A stretch of DNA of 64,000 bases from NCBI GenBank assembly GCA_038532735.1, contig JBCBAC010000009.1, forward strand, positions 53,132-117,131. The letters run 5' to 3'. Position 1 is the first letter of the stretch. Each line of letters begins with the position of its first letter. This DNA comes from JAHTBL01 sp038532735. GTDB taxonomy: Bacteria; Pseudomonadota; Alphaproteobacteria; Rhodobacterales; Rhodobacteraceae. Positions 44,808 through 51,979 of the stretch are shown in pieces. Both the position numbers and the translations under genes were made by a program. The notes under the pieces are model-generated. The model did not search any database. It saw only the letters and a list, made by a program, of their open reading frames with translations, and was not told the DNA's origin.

Positions 44808-44854
44808 CTAAGGTAATAATAAAAAAAGAAAAATCCCGCAGAGTAGAACGGGAT
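44794..44854 (+). promoter_or_regulatory. Candidate promoter and leader hairpin of the ubiquitin-barrel gene
   Basis: TTGACG at 44794-44799 matches five of six -35 bases; AATAAT at 44815-44820 (15-base spacer) or TAATAA at 44817-44822 (17-base spacer) can serve as -10. The -35 lies inside the fda terminator stem. The leader is strikingly A-rich (44818-44832) and contains ATCCCG...CGGGAT (44833-44838 and 44849-44854). GAGG at 44862-44865 is the ribosome site. Confidence 0.5.
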
Positions 44855-44871
44855 ACGAAACGAGGCAGACA

Positions 44872-46158
44872 ATGCGAACAAGTGACTTTACGCGCGCAGG
44901 CGTGGACCATTCCTTTGCAATTTTACGTGCCGCCGCACTGCGCTTTGCGCTCGGGTGCTTTGCGCTCTTTGCGTGTGCAGGTTCAGCGGACGCGACGCAG
45001 ATTTTCGTTCAATTCGTTGACGGCAAACGGATCACTCTCAGCATTCAACCCAGCGACACGATCGAGAATGTCAAACAAAAGGTCGAAGATAAGGAAGGGA
45101 TTTCGCCCGCGCGCCAAACCCTGATTTTTGCGGGTAAGAGGCTGGAGAACAACCGCACGCTCAGTGACTACAACATCCAAAAGCAAGCCACCTTACATAT
45201 TCTCGTCGCGCCCGAACCAGTCGGATCAGATGACACGACATCACAGAAGGGCGTGTCTTCGGACACACCTGCAGGTAAGCTTGCGCAGATGTCACAAACG
45301 CTCGCTGCGTCAAATCAGTCGAGCGGGTTCGCTCAAACGACATCTAGCATCTCGGGGGCGCGCCTGCGCGGCTCCGGCGGTGGCAACAGCCTCGGGGCAC
45401 AAAGCCTGTTCTTTTCCTCGATGAACATGCCGGGCGCAGAGGGGAACACGCCCCAATACAGTGTTTGGGTGTCGGGCCGCTTCGCCACCCTTTCGGGAGA
45501 GGTTGACGGCCATGCTCGCGGGCTCAGCTTTGGCGCAGACCGCATGATCGGTACGGACAGTATGCTTGGCGTTTTTGTCTCATTTGAGGACACGAAGCTC
45601 TCCCAAGATGACCTCTCTGCCACAACAAGAAGCCCGGCCTTCGGCCTCTTCGGCGCGCACAAGCTCGCCAACGATCTGATCATTGACGGATACCTTGCCT
45701 ACGCCCGCCCCGAGATACAGGTCGATGGCGGCGACGTGGAGGGGGATCGTTTCATGATGTCTTTTGGACTATCGGGGCAAATGCCGCTGTCCAGGGCCGA
45801 TTTGACGCCCTTCGTCCGGGTCAGTGGATTTACCAGCAGTGTCCCGTCATTCGAGACAGCCAATGTCAGCGTCGACGCGGACGAGAGCCGCCGCATTGAT
45901 GCTCAGTTGGGCGCGCGCATCGATGCCCATGCACCGCTCTTTTCGACGGGGCTGACCCCCTTCGCCAGTGTTGCCGCCCAATACAGCCATTTCGAGCCAT
46001 CTGGTGAGAGCGCAGAGACCTTCTTTGCACCAAGTGTCGGTCTCGGACTGCGCGGATCCCTTGCAGGCGGACAGTTGTCACTGGATGTGACCGGGGAGCA
46101 TCTGACCGACGACACACGTGCCCTGTCCATCGGCTTTGACTGGCAACTGCAGCTTTGA
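44872..46158 (+). CDS. Exported ubiquitin-like domain fused to an outer-membrane beta-barrel
   Basis: A 428-residue protein in four parts. Residues 1-41 are a long signal peptide ending SADA. Residues 42-113 align without gaps to eukaryotic ubiquitin, about 47 of 72 identical: SDTIENVKQK, DKEGIS, LIFAGKRLE and RTLSDYNIQK are near-copies. Lys11, 27, 29, 33, 48 and 63 are kept, Lys6 is Gln; Ile44 and His68 are kept. The tail after position 71 reads APEPV, so the Gly-Gly end is lost. Residues 114-194 are a Ser/Thr/Gly/Gln linker. Residues 195-428 are alternating amphipathic strands like an autotransporter beta-domain, ending WQLQL. Predicted signal cleavage would put ubiquitin position 1 at the mature N-terminus. 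No E1, E2, E3 or protease lies nearby. The clearest known parallel is the secreted ubiquitin of Bacteroides fragilis, which has no barrel. Confidence 0.9.
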   Translation: MRTSDFTRAGVDHSFAILRAAALRFALGCFALFACAGSADATQIFVQFVDGKRITLSIQPSDTIENVKQKVEDKEGISPARQTLIFAGKRLENNRTLSDYNIQKQATLHILVAPEPVGSDDTTSQKGVSSDTPAGKLAQMSQTLAASNQSSGFAQTTSSISGARLRGSGGGNSLGAQSLFFSSMNMPGAEGNTPQYSVWVSGRFATLSGEVDGHARGLSFGADRMIGTDSMLGVFVSFEDTKLSQDDLSATTRSPAFGLFGAHKLANDLIIDGYLAYARPEIQVDGGDVEGDRFMMSFGLSGQMPLSRADLTPFVRVSGFTSSVPSFETANVSVDADESRRIDAQLGARIDAHAPLFSTGLTPFASVAAQYSHFEPSGESAETFFAPSVGLGLRGSLAGGQLSLDVTGEHLTDDTRALSIGFDWQLQL

Positions 46159-46270
46159 TCGCAAGCAAGTGTCTTTTAAGGGGCTAAGCGCCACAAAGGG
46201 GATTCACTTTTGCGGGGGGATGTGATTCTATCTGCTTAGTCGCCCGGTAGAGGCGGCATTGAGGCAGATT

Positions 46271-46573
46271 ATGACGCAATCACGTTCCCGCCCCGGTTTG
46301 GGCATCGCTTTGTATTTCGGCGCTATGTTTGCAGCCGGGCTTTATTTCACCTTCGCCGCCGTGCAAGGGGATTACGGGTTGTTCCGCGAAGCTGAAATCC
46401 GGGCCGAGGCGGATATGCTGCGCGCCGAACTGGCCGAGTTGACCCGTGAGGTCGCGATCATGGACAACAAGACGCGCCGTCTGTCGGACACGTTTCTTGA
46501 TCTGGACCTGCTGGACGAACAGGCGCGCGACGTGTTGGGTCTGATCCGCCATGACGAAATTGTCGTCCGCTAG
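46271..46573 (+). CDS. ftsB: Septum formation initiator, FtsB/DivIC-like
   Basis: A 100-residue bitopic protein: a short cytoplasmic start, one membrane helix (LGIALYFGAMFAAGLYFTFAAV), then a periplasmic coiled coil (EIRAEADMLRAELAELTREVAIMDNKTRRLSD) and the terminal LDLLDEQARDVLGLIRHDEIVV. This is the layout of FtsB, which bridges FtsQ and FtsL in the divisome. An ATG 12 bases upstream also exists; the one at 46271 is nearer the family start. It converges with the VOC gene with a four-base overlap. Confidence 0.85.
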   Translation: MTQSRSRPGLGIALYFGAMFAAGLYFTFAAVQGDYGLFREAEIRAEADMLRAELAELTREVAIMDNKTRRLSDTFLDLDLLDEQARDVLGLIRHDEIVVR

Positions 46574-47031
46574 GGCTGATCTGCCAAAAGCGATGCGTCA
46601 GCGGCCACAAACTCAACGGTATTTCCTTCCGGGTCATTGATAAAGACGCCCCGCCAGCCGATCCAGTCGAATGTCTGGATGCGATAGGGTATGCCCTGCC
46701 CCGTGAGCCATGACATAATCCCATCCTGCGCGGCATAATCGACCGTCAGAGCAATATGATGCAGGGACGAGCGCGCGCCGGTCTCTGGGGCGTCGTCGGA
46801 GTGCGCGTGCAACTCAGGTCGTCCGGCATCGCTTGCAAACAAGGCAAGAACAGTGGTGTGACCTGCATACCCCTCCGCAATCTTGAAGAAGACGATGCCT
46901 GTCTTGGAAAAATCCTTCAGCACTTTCAGCCCCACCACGTCCCTGTAGAAGGCGGTCATGGCCGCAAGGTCCGCGCAGCGGATCGCAATCTCACCAAGCG
47001 CTTTGATGGGAATAGGGTGATGTTCGGTCAC
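46570..47031 (-). CDS. VOC family (glyoxalase-like) protein
   Basis: A 153-residue single-subunit VOC protein with two beta-alpha-beta-beta-beta units: GEIAIRCADLAAMTAFYRDVVGLKVL and HHIALTVDYAAQDGIMSWL, ending WRGVFINDPEGNTVEFVA with a metal-ligand Glu. Substrate unknown. The start is taken as the GTG at 47031, which has GAAGGA seven bases upstream; a longer in-frame reading to 47154 would pass through a regulatory-looking repeat region. Confidence 0.78.
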   Translation of the reverse strand: MTEHHPIPIKALGEIAIRCADLAAMTAFYRDVVGLKVLKDFSKTGIVFFKIAEGYAGHTTVLALFASDAGRPELHAHSDDAPETGARSSLHHIALTVDYAAQDGIMSWLTGQGIPYRIQTFDWIGWRGVFINDPEGNTVEFVAADASLLADQP

Positions 47032-47055
47032 GGTCTGATCCTTCTGATTGCTATA

Positions 47056-47093
47056 CGTATGGGTGCCATACGCCAACCATACCGGAACCATAC
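47056..47093 (-). promoter_or_regulatory. Phased GTATGG repeats upstream of the VOC gene
   Basis: On the minus strand GTATGG occurs three times (47093-47088, 47082-47077, 47071-47066) at exactly 11-base spacing, and a fourth, inverted copy lies at 47057-47062. The first and second are followed by TT. The inner pair forms CGTATGG-GTG-CCATACG, a perfect 7-bp inverted repeat at 47056-47072. Helical phasing suggests a cooperative regulator site. Confidence 0.5.
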
Positions 47094-47138
47094 AGGCTGT
47101 CTTGGCGTATTTGAGTTGCGGCGTTTTTACCTGTGACG

Positions 47139-47180
47139 TTGCAAAATAGAACATGTTAGGTGATAGTTTAACGCTAAACT
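47139..47180 (+). promoter_or_regulatory. Candidate pdhA promoter with overlapping palindrome
   Basis: TTGCAA (47139-47144), a 17-base spacer, then GATAGT (47162-47167) form a plausible housekeeping promoter. AGTTTA-acgc-TAAACT (47165-47180) is a 6-bp inverted repeat that overlaps the -10 and the presumed start point, the classic position for a repressor. The regulator is unknown. The ribosome site GGAGGAG follows. Confidence 0.5.
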
Positions 47181-47208
47181 ACTTGTCGACCCGGAGGAGA
47201 AACACCCT

Positions 47209-48219
47209 ATGGTGACGAAGAAAAAAGCAGCGAAACCAAATGTTTCCGCTGAAGAGCTGCTTGGCCATTACAAAGAGATGTTGCTGATCCGGCGATTCGA
47301 GGAGAAAGCAGGCCAGCTATACGGAATGGGTCTGATCGGTGGATTCTGCCACCTCTATATCGGTCAGGAGGCTGTTGTCGTTGGCCTCGAAGCCGCGGCC
47401 TCCGAAGGCGACAAACGGGTAACATCCTACCGCGATCACGGTCATATGCTGGCTTGCGGGATGGATCCAAAAGGCGTGATGGCAGAGCTAACCGGCCGCG
47501 AGGGCGGGTATTCACGCGGTAAGGGCGGCTCCATGCATATGTTCAGCAAGGAAAAGCATTTCTACGGCGGACACGGCATCGTCGGCGCGCAGGTACCGAT
47601 TGGTGCCGGTTTGGCTTTTGCCGACAAGTATCTGGAAAACGGTGGCGTGACTTTTGCGTATTTTGGCGACGGTGCCGCCAACCAGGGTCAGGTCTACGAG
47701 ACGTATAACATGGCCGAGCTGTGGGATCTGCCGGTCATCTTCGTGATTGAAAACAACCAATACGCCATGGGTACGAGCGTTCAACGTTCGACCAAGTCGC
47801 CCTCGCTTTGGGAACGCGGTGCCGCCTACGGTATCCCCGGCGAAGAGGTTGATGGGATGAATGTGCTGGCCGTTAAGGAAGCCGGCGAAAAAGCCGTCGC
47901 CCACTGTCGCGCCGGCAAGGGCCCCTACATTCTTGAAATCAAAACCTATCGCTATCGCGGCCACTCCATGTCGGACCCCGCGAAGTACCGGACGCGCGAA
48001 GAGGTCCAGAAAATGCGCGACGAGCGTGACCCAATCGAGCAAGTCCGCGATCTGCTACTGACCGGAAAACATGCGACCGAAGATGACCTGAAGGCGATCG
48101 ACAAAGAAATCAAAGCCGTCGTGAACGAGGCCGCCGAATTCTCAAAAGAGAGCCCGGAGCCCGCGCTCGAAGAGCTTTACACCGACATTTACGCAGACGA
48201 AGTCCCACAGGAGGCTTGA
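47209..48219 (+). CDS. pdhA: Pyruvate dehydrogenase E1 alpha subunit
   Basis: A 336-residue E1 alpha. The thiamine-diphosphate motif is GDGAANQGQVYETYNMAELW followed by VIFVIENNQYAMGTS, and the conserved phosphorylation-loop region is YRYRGHSMSDPAKYRTREEV. It starts oxidative decarboxylation of pyruvate with PdhB. The basic N-terminus (MVTKKKAAKPNVS) is normal. First gene of pdhA-pdhB-pdhC; it starts with a strong ribosome site. Confidence 0.97.
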   Translation: MVTKKKAAKPNVSAEELLGHYKEMLLIRRFEEKAGQLYGMGLIGGFCHLYIGQEAVVVGLEAAASEGDKRVTSYRDHGHMLACGMDPKGVMAELTGREGGYSRGKGGSMHMFSKEKHFYGGHGIVGAQVPIGAGLAFADKYLENGGVTFAYFGDGAANQGQVYETYNMAELWDLPVIFVIENNQYAMGTSVQRSTKSPSLWERGAAYGIPGEEVDGMNVLAVKEAGEKAVAHCRAGKGPYILEIKTYRYRGHSMSDPAKYRTREEVQKMRDERDPIEQVRDLLLTGKHATEDDLKAIDKEIKAVVNEAAEFSKESPEPALEELYTDIYADEVPQEA

Positions 48220-48223
48220 AGAT

Positions 48224-49594
48224 ATGGCAACCGAAATTCTGATGCCCGCCCTGTCTCCGACAATGGAAGAAGGCACGCTGGCCAAATGGCTGGTCAAGGA
48301 AGGTGACGAGATCACCTCTGGCATGATCATCGCCGAGATTGAAACGGACAAAGCCACCATGGAGTTCGAGGCGGTTGATGAGGGGACCATGGGCAAGATC
48401 ATGGTGGACGAAGGCACGGAAGGCGTGAAAGTGAACACGCCCATCGCAGTGCTTCTGGAAGAGGGCGAAGACGCAAGCGCCGTCCCCGATGCAGCAACCC
48501 CTGCGGCGGCCCAACCGGAGGAGAAGGCCGCCGCCCCTGCGCCCGTTGCCGCTGAAGTCGCGACGCCTGTCCAGCAAGCTGACACCAGCCCGGATTGGCC
48601 CGAAGGCACCGAGATGAAATCGACCACCGTGCGCGAAGCCTTGCGCGACGCTATGGCCGAAGAGATGCGCCGGGACGAAACGGTCTATTTGATGGGCGAG
48701 GAAGTCGCCGAGTATCAGGGCGCTTATAAGGTGTCTCAAGGCCTGTTGGACGAATTCAGCGCCAAGCGCGTGATTGACACGCCGATCACTGAGCATGGCT
48801 TTACCGGCATCGCGGTGGGGGCAGCCTTCGGCGGCCTGCGCCCGATTGTCGAGTTCATGACGTTCAACTTCGCGCTGCAAGCGATTGACCACATTATCAA
48901 TTCGGCGGCCAAGACGCTTTACATGTCCGGCGGTCAAATGGGCGCACCGATGGTGTTCCGGGGTGCCAATGGCGCCGCTGCCCGCGTGGGCGCGCAGCAC
49001 AGCCATGACTTTGCGGCGTGGTATAGCCAAGTGCCTGGCCTAAAGGTCGTCATGCCCTACTCCGCCGCTGATGCGAAAGGCTTGCTCAAAACCGCGATCC
49101 GCGACCCGAACCCGGTCGTCTTCCTTGAGAATGAAATCCTTTACGGTCGGTCCTTCGACGTGCCGGTCATGGATGATTTCACGATCCCCTTCGGCAAGGC
49201 CAAGGTCGCCCGTGAAGGCACTGACCTGACCATCGTCAGCTTCGGCATCGGGATGCAGTATGCGCTTGAGGCGGCTGAAAAGTTGTCTGCAGACGGGATC
49301 AGCGCCGAAGTGATCGACCTGCGCACCTTGCGCCCGATGGACACGGCGACCGTGATCAACTCGGTCATGAAAACCAACCGCTGTATCACGGTCGAAGAAG
49401 GCTTCCCGGTTTGCTCGATCGGCAACCATATCTCTGCCGTGTTGATGGAAAACGCGTTCGATTACCTCGACGCGCCGGTCATCAACTGCACGGGTAAAGA
49501 CGTACCAATGCCTTACGCGGCCAACCTTGAAAAGCTGGCGCTTGTGACGACCGATGAGGTCGTTGAGGCCGCCCGCAAAGTCACGTATCGCTAA
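48224..49594 (+). CDS. pdhB: Pyruvate dehydrogenase E1 beta subunit with lipoyl domain
   Basis: A 456-residue E1 beta with an N-terminal lipoyl domain (about 1-80; lipoylated Lys in ETDKATMEFEAVDEG), an Ala/Pro-rich linker, and the catalytic body from about residue 130 (TVREALRDAMAEEMRRDETVY, then ITEHGFTGIAVGAAFGGLRPI and NRCITVEEGFPVCSIG). The extra lipoyl domain is a regular alphaproteobacterial feature and lets E1 carry its own swinging arm. Four bases separate it from pdhA. Confidence 0.96.
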   Translation: MATEILMPALSPTMEEGTLAKWLVKEGDEITSGMIIAEIETDKATMEFEAVDEGTMGKIMVDEGTEGVKVNTPIAVLLEEGEDASAVPDAATPAAAQPEEKAAAPAPVAAEVATPVQQADTSPDWPEGTEMKSTTVREALRDAMAEEMRRDETVYLMGEEVAEYQGAYKVSQGLLDEFSAKRVIDTPITEHGFTGIAVGAAFGGLRPIVEFMTFNFALQAIDHIINSAAKTLYMSGGQMGAPMVFRGANGAAARVGAQHSHDFAAWYSQVPGLKVVMPYSAADAKGLLKTAIRDPNPVVFLENEILYGRSFDVPVMDDFTIPFGKAKVAREGTDLTIVSFGIGMQYALEAAEKLSADGISAEVIDLRTLRPMDTATVINSVMKTNRCITVEEGFPVCSIGNHISAVLMENAFDYLDAPVINCTGKDVPMPYAANLEKLALVTTDEVVEAARKVTYR

Positions 49595-49606
49595 GGAGAA
49601 TGCGCT

Positions 49607-50914
49607 ATGCCCACTGAAGTACTGATGCCTGCGCTCTCTCCGACGATGGAGGAAGGCACGCTAGCGAAATGGCTGGTCAAGGAAGGCGACACCGTCAATT
49701 CAGGCGACCTGCTAGCCGAGATTGAGACCGACAAGGCCACGATGGAATTCGAGGCAGTCGATGAAGGTGTGATCGGCAAAATCCTTGTCGAGGAAGGCAC
49801 CGAAGGCGTGAAGGTCAACACGGCGATTGCCGTTCTTCTTGAGGATGGGGAAAGCGCCGATGATATCGGTGAGAGCGCAGCACCTGCCCCTGCGGCAGAG
49901 GAACCAGCCGCTGAAAAAGCACCCGCGGCGGAAGAAAAGGTCGCCGCAGCGACACCTGCGCCTGCCGCGCCGACAAGCAGTGACGGCGGTCGCATCTTTG
50001 CCTCGCCCCTTGCGCGCCGGATTGCGGCGGATAAGGGCCTCGATCTGAGCCAGATCAAAGGGTCCGGGCCCAAAGGCCGCATCGTGAAAGCGGATGTTGA
50101 GAATGCGACCGCTCAACCTGCCGAGGCGAAATCGGCAGAGGCTACACCCGCGGCGGCCCCCGCCGCTGCCAAAGCACCCGAAGGCATGTCTGCCAGCGCT
50201 GTCGAGAAGATGTATGAGGGCCGTGACTACGAGGCCGTCCAGCTCGACGGGATGCGCAAAACGATTGCGGCACGCCTGACGGAAGCCAAGCAGACCATCC
50301 CGCATTTCTATCTGCGTCGGGACATTCAGCTAGACAGCCTAATGACGTTCCGCAGCCAGCTGAACAAACAGCTGGAACCGCGCGGCGTGAAGCTGTCGGT
50401 CAATGACTTCGTCATTAAGGCTTGTGCTTTGGCTCTTCAGCAGGTGCCAGAAGCAAATGCCGTCTGGGCAGGTGACAAGGTGCTGAAACTCAAGCCGTCC
50501 GATGTCGCCGTAGCTGTTGCCATCGAAGGCGGGCTGTTCACGCCCGTTCTGAAAGATGCCGAGATGAAGTCTCTGTCAGCGCTATCCGCCGAGATGAAAG
50601 ACCTCGCCGCCCGTGCGCGGGACCGCAAGCTGGCGCCGCACGAATATCAGGGGGGCACCTTCGCGATCTCAAACCTCGGGATGTTCGGGATTGATAATTT
50701 CGACGCAGTCATCAACCCGCCGCATGGTGCGATCCTTGCGGTCGGCGCAGGCGTGAAAAAGCCAGTGGTCGGCGCGGATGGCGAGCTGTCCGTGGCCATC
50801 GTCATGTCTGTGACACTCTCGGTCGATCACCGTGTCATCGACGGTGCGATGGGCGCGGAATTGTTGACCGCAATCAAAGACAACCTTGAGAACCCGATGA
50901 CGATGCTGGCGTAA
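49607..50914 (+). CDS. pdhC: Dihydrolipoamide acetyltransferase E2
   Basis: A 435-residue E2: lipoyl domain 1-80 (ETDKATMEFEAVDEG), Ala/Pro/Glu linker, a peripheral subunit-binding domain (ASPLARRIAADKGLDLSQIKGSGPKGRIVK), a second linker and the acetyltransferase core with VDHRVIDGAMGAELL, where the His and Asp are catalytic. It moves the acetyl group to CoA. The lipoyl region is nearly identical to that of pdhB. No E3 gene follows before the terminator. Confidence 0.96.
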   Translation: MPTEVLMPALSPTMEEGTLAKWLVKEGDTVNSGDLLAEIETDKATMEFEAVDEGVIGKILVEEGTEGVKVNTAIAVLLEDGESADDIGESAAPAPAAEEPAAEKAPAAEEKVAAATPAPAAPTSSDGGRIFASPLARRIAADKGLDLSQIKGSGPKGRIVKADVENATAQPAEAKSAEATPAAAPAAAKAPEGMSASAVEKMYEGRDYEAVQLDGMRKTIAARLTEAKQTIPHFYLRRDIQLDSLMTFRSQLNKQLEPRGVKLSVNDFVIKACALALQQVPEANAVWAGDKVLKLKPSDVAVAVAIEGGLFTPVLKDAEMKSLSALSAEMKDLAARARDRKLAPHEYQGGTFAISNLGMFGIDNFDAVINPPHGAILAVGAGVKKPVVGADGELSVAIVMSVTLSVDHRVIDGAMGAELLTAIKDNLENPMTMLA

Positions 50915-50934
50915 GCACGCCCTCCAAAACAAAG

Positions 50935-50961
50935 AAAGGCGGCCATTAGAGCCGCCTTTTT
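50935..50961. terminator. Terminator after pdhC, shared with cysE
   Basis: AAAGGCGGC (50935-50943) pairs with GCCGCCTTT (50951-50959) around CATTAGA, followed by two more Ts. A-runs on the left make it work for the convergent cysE transcript too. Confidence 0.85.
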
Positions 50962-50978
50962 CCTTTATATTCCGCGTG

Positions 50979-51788
50979 TTACAGATGGCTTTTCAGAAGC
51001 TGATCCATGGTAACAGATGGCTGAGAGCACCCAGCCTCTCCCACGATCTTCGCCGGCACGCCAGCCACCGTTTTCATCGGCGGGATATCCTCAAGCACCA
51101 CGGAACCTGCCGCAATCCGGCTGCAATGCCCCACATGGATGTTGCCCAGAACCTTGGCCCCTGCCCCGATCAGAACGCCGTCTGCGATCTTGGGATGCCG
51201 GTCGTCATCTTCCTTGCCCGTGCCGCCCAAAGTCACCGAGTGCAACATCGAGACGTTATCGCCAACAACCGCAGTTTCGCCAATCACAATGGAATGGGCA
51301 TGGTCGATCATAAGGCCCTTGCCGATGCGCGCAGCCGGGTGAATGTCGATCCCAAACACCTCTGAGACGCGCATCTGGAAGAAGTACGAAAGATCTGTCC
51401 GGCCTTCGTCCCAAAGCCAATGGCCGATGCGGTACGCCTGAACCGCCTGAAATCCCTTGAAATAGAGGATCGGCTGGATCAGCCGATGGCAGGCCGGGTC
51501 ACGCTCATAAACGGCGGCCAAGTCCGCACGTGCAGCCTCCGCCAACCACGCATCTGCGAAATATGCTTCATCCATGATCTCCCGCAGCAACTGCTCTGAC
51601 ATCTCGCCCGATGCAAGTTTCAGCGCCAAACGATATGCTAAAGCACTTTCCACACTGTCGTGATGCAGCAGACTGGAATGGATCAACCCGCCCAGCAAAG
51701 GCTCGGATTGAACCGCCTCTTGCGCCTCCGCGCGGATGCGATCCCAGAGTGGGTCAACGCTGCGCAAGCTGTTTTTCAAAGTCGCCAT
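50979..51788 (-). CDS. cysE: Serine O-acetyltransferase
   Basis: A 269-residue CysE. An N-terminal helical domain (LWDRIRAEAQEAVQSEPLLGGLIHSSLLHHDSV-like) precedes the left-handed beta-helix: DIHPAARIGKGLMIDHAHSIVIGETAVVGDNVSMLHSVTLGGTGKEDDDRHPKIADGV in pieces of hexapeptide repeats. It makes O-acetylserine for cysteine synthesis. Convergent with pdhC. Confidence 0.95.
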   Translation of the reverse strand: MATLKNSLRSVDPLWDRIRAEAQEAVQSEPLLGGLIHSSLLHHDSVESALAYRLALKLASGEMSEQLLREIMDEAYFADAWLAEAARADLAAVYERDPACHRLIQPILYFKGFQAVQAYRIGHWLWDEGRTDLSYFFQMRVSEVFGIDIHPAARIGKGLMIDHAHSIVIGETAVVGDNVSMLHSVTLGGTGKEDDDRHPKIADGVLIGAGAKVLGNIHVGHCSRIAAGSVVLEDIPPMKTVAGVPAKIVGEAGCSQPSVTMDQLLKSHL

Positions 51789-51979
51789 GATCTTGACCTC
51801 ATTGCCGCTGAAGGCGGCGTTGTCTTACCCTTCAGATAAGCGACGGTCCACGACAAGGCAATGAAAAGGAGCGGATTGATCTGGCGTTCGGAGCGGCCCA
51901 GTGAGCTCTCACGATGTGGAAGACATGGTGCAGAGCGCGCGAAAAGCGCGCGCCCGAGCGATCTTCCTGTCCGCCAGCA
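51789..51979. other. 191-bp intergenic region between cysE and the DUF2793 gene
   Basis: No gene is visible. A GC-only hairpin, GCGCGC-GAAAA-GCGCGC, lies at about 51935-51951, downstream of the DUF2793 stop on the minus strand but without a U-tract. The half nearest 51789 should hold the cysE promoter, but I cannot pick convincing hexamers. Confidence 0.4.

Noticed and set aside
43711..44910. 399-codon minus-strand open frame
   Set aside because: Antisense to class I aldolase; a shadow of strong codon bias.
44872..46158. Lipoprotein reading of the ubiquitin-barrel protein (Leu-Phe-Ala-Cys at residues 32-35)
   Set aside because: Phe at the -2 position is atypical for a lipobox, and a standard signal peptidase I site (Ala-Asp-Ala) follows at residues 39-41; a barrel protein also does not need lipidation.
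48224..49594. pdhB as an abnormal E1-E2 fusion
   Set aside because: A lipoyl domain on E1 beta is the regular architecture in alphaproteobacteria.
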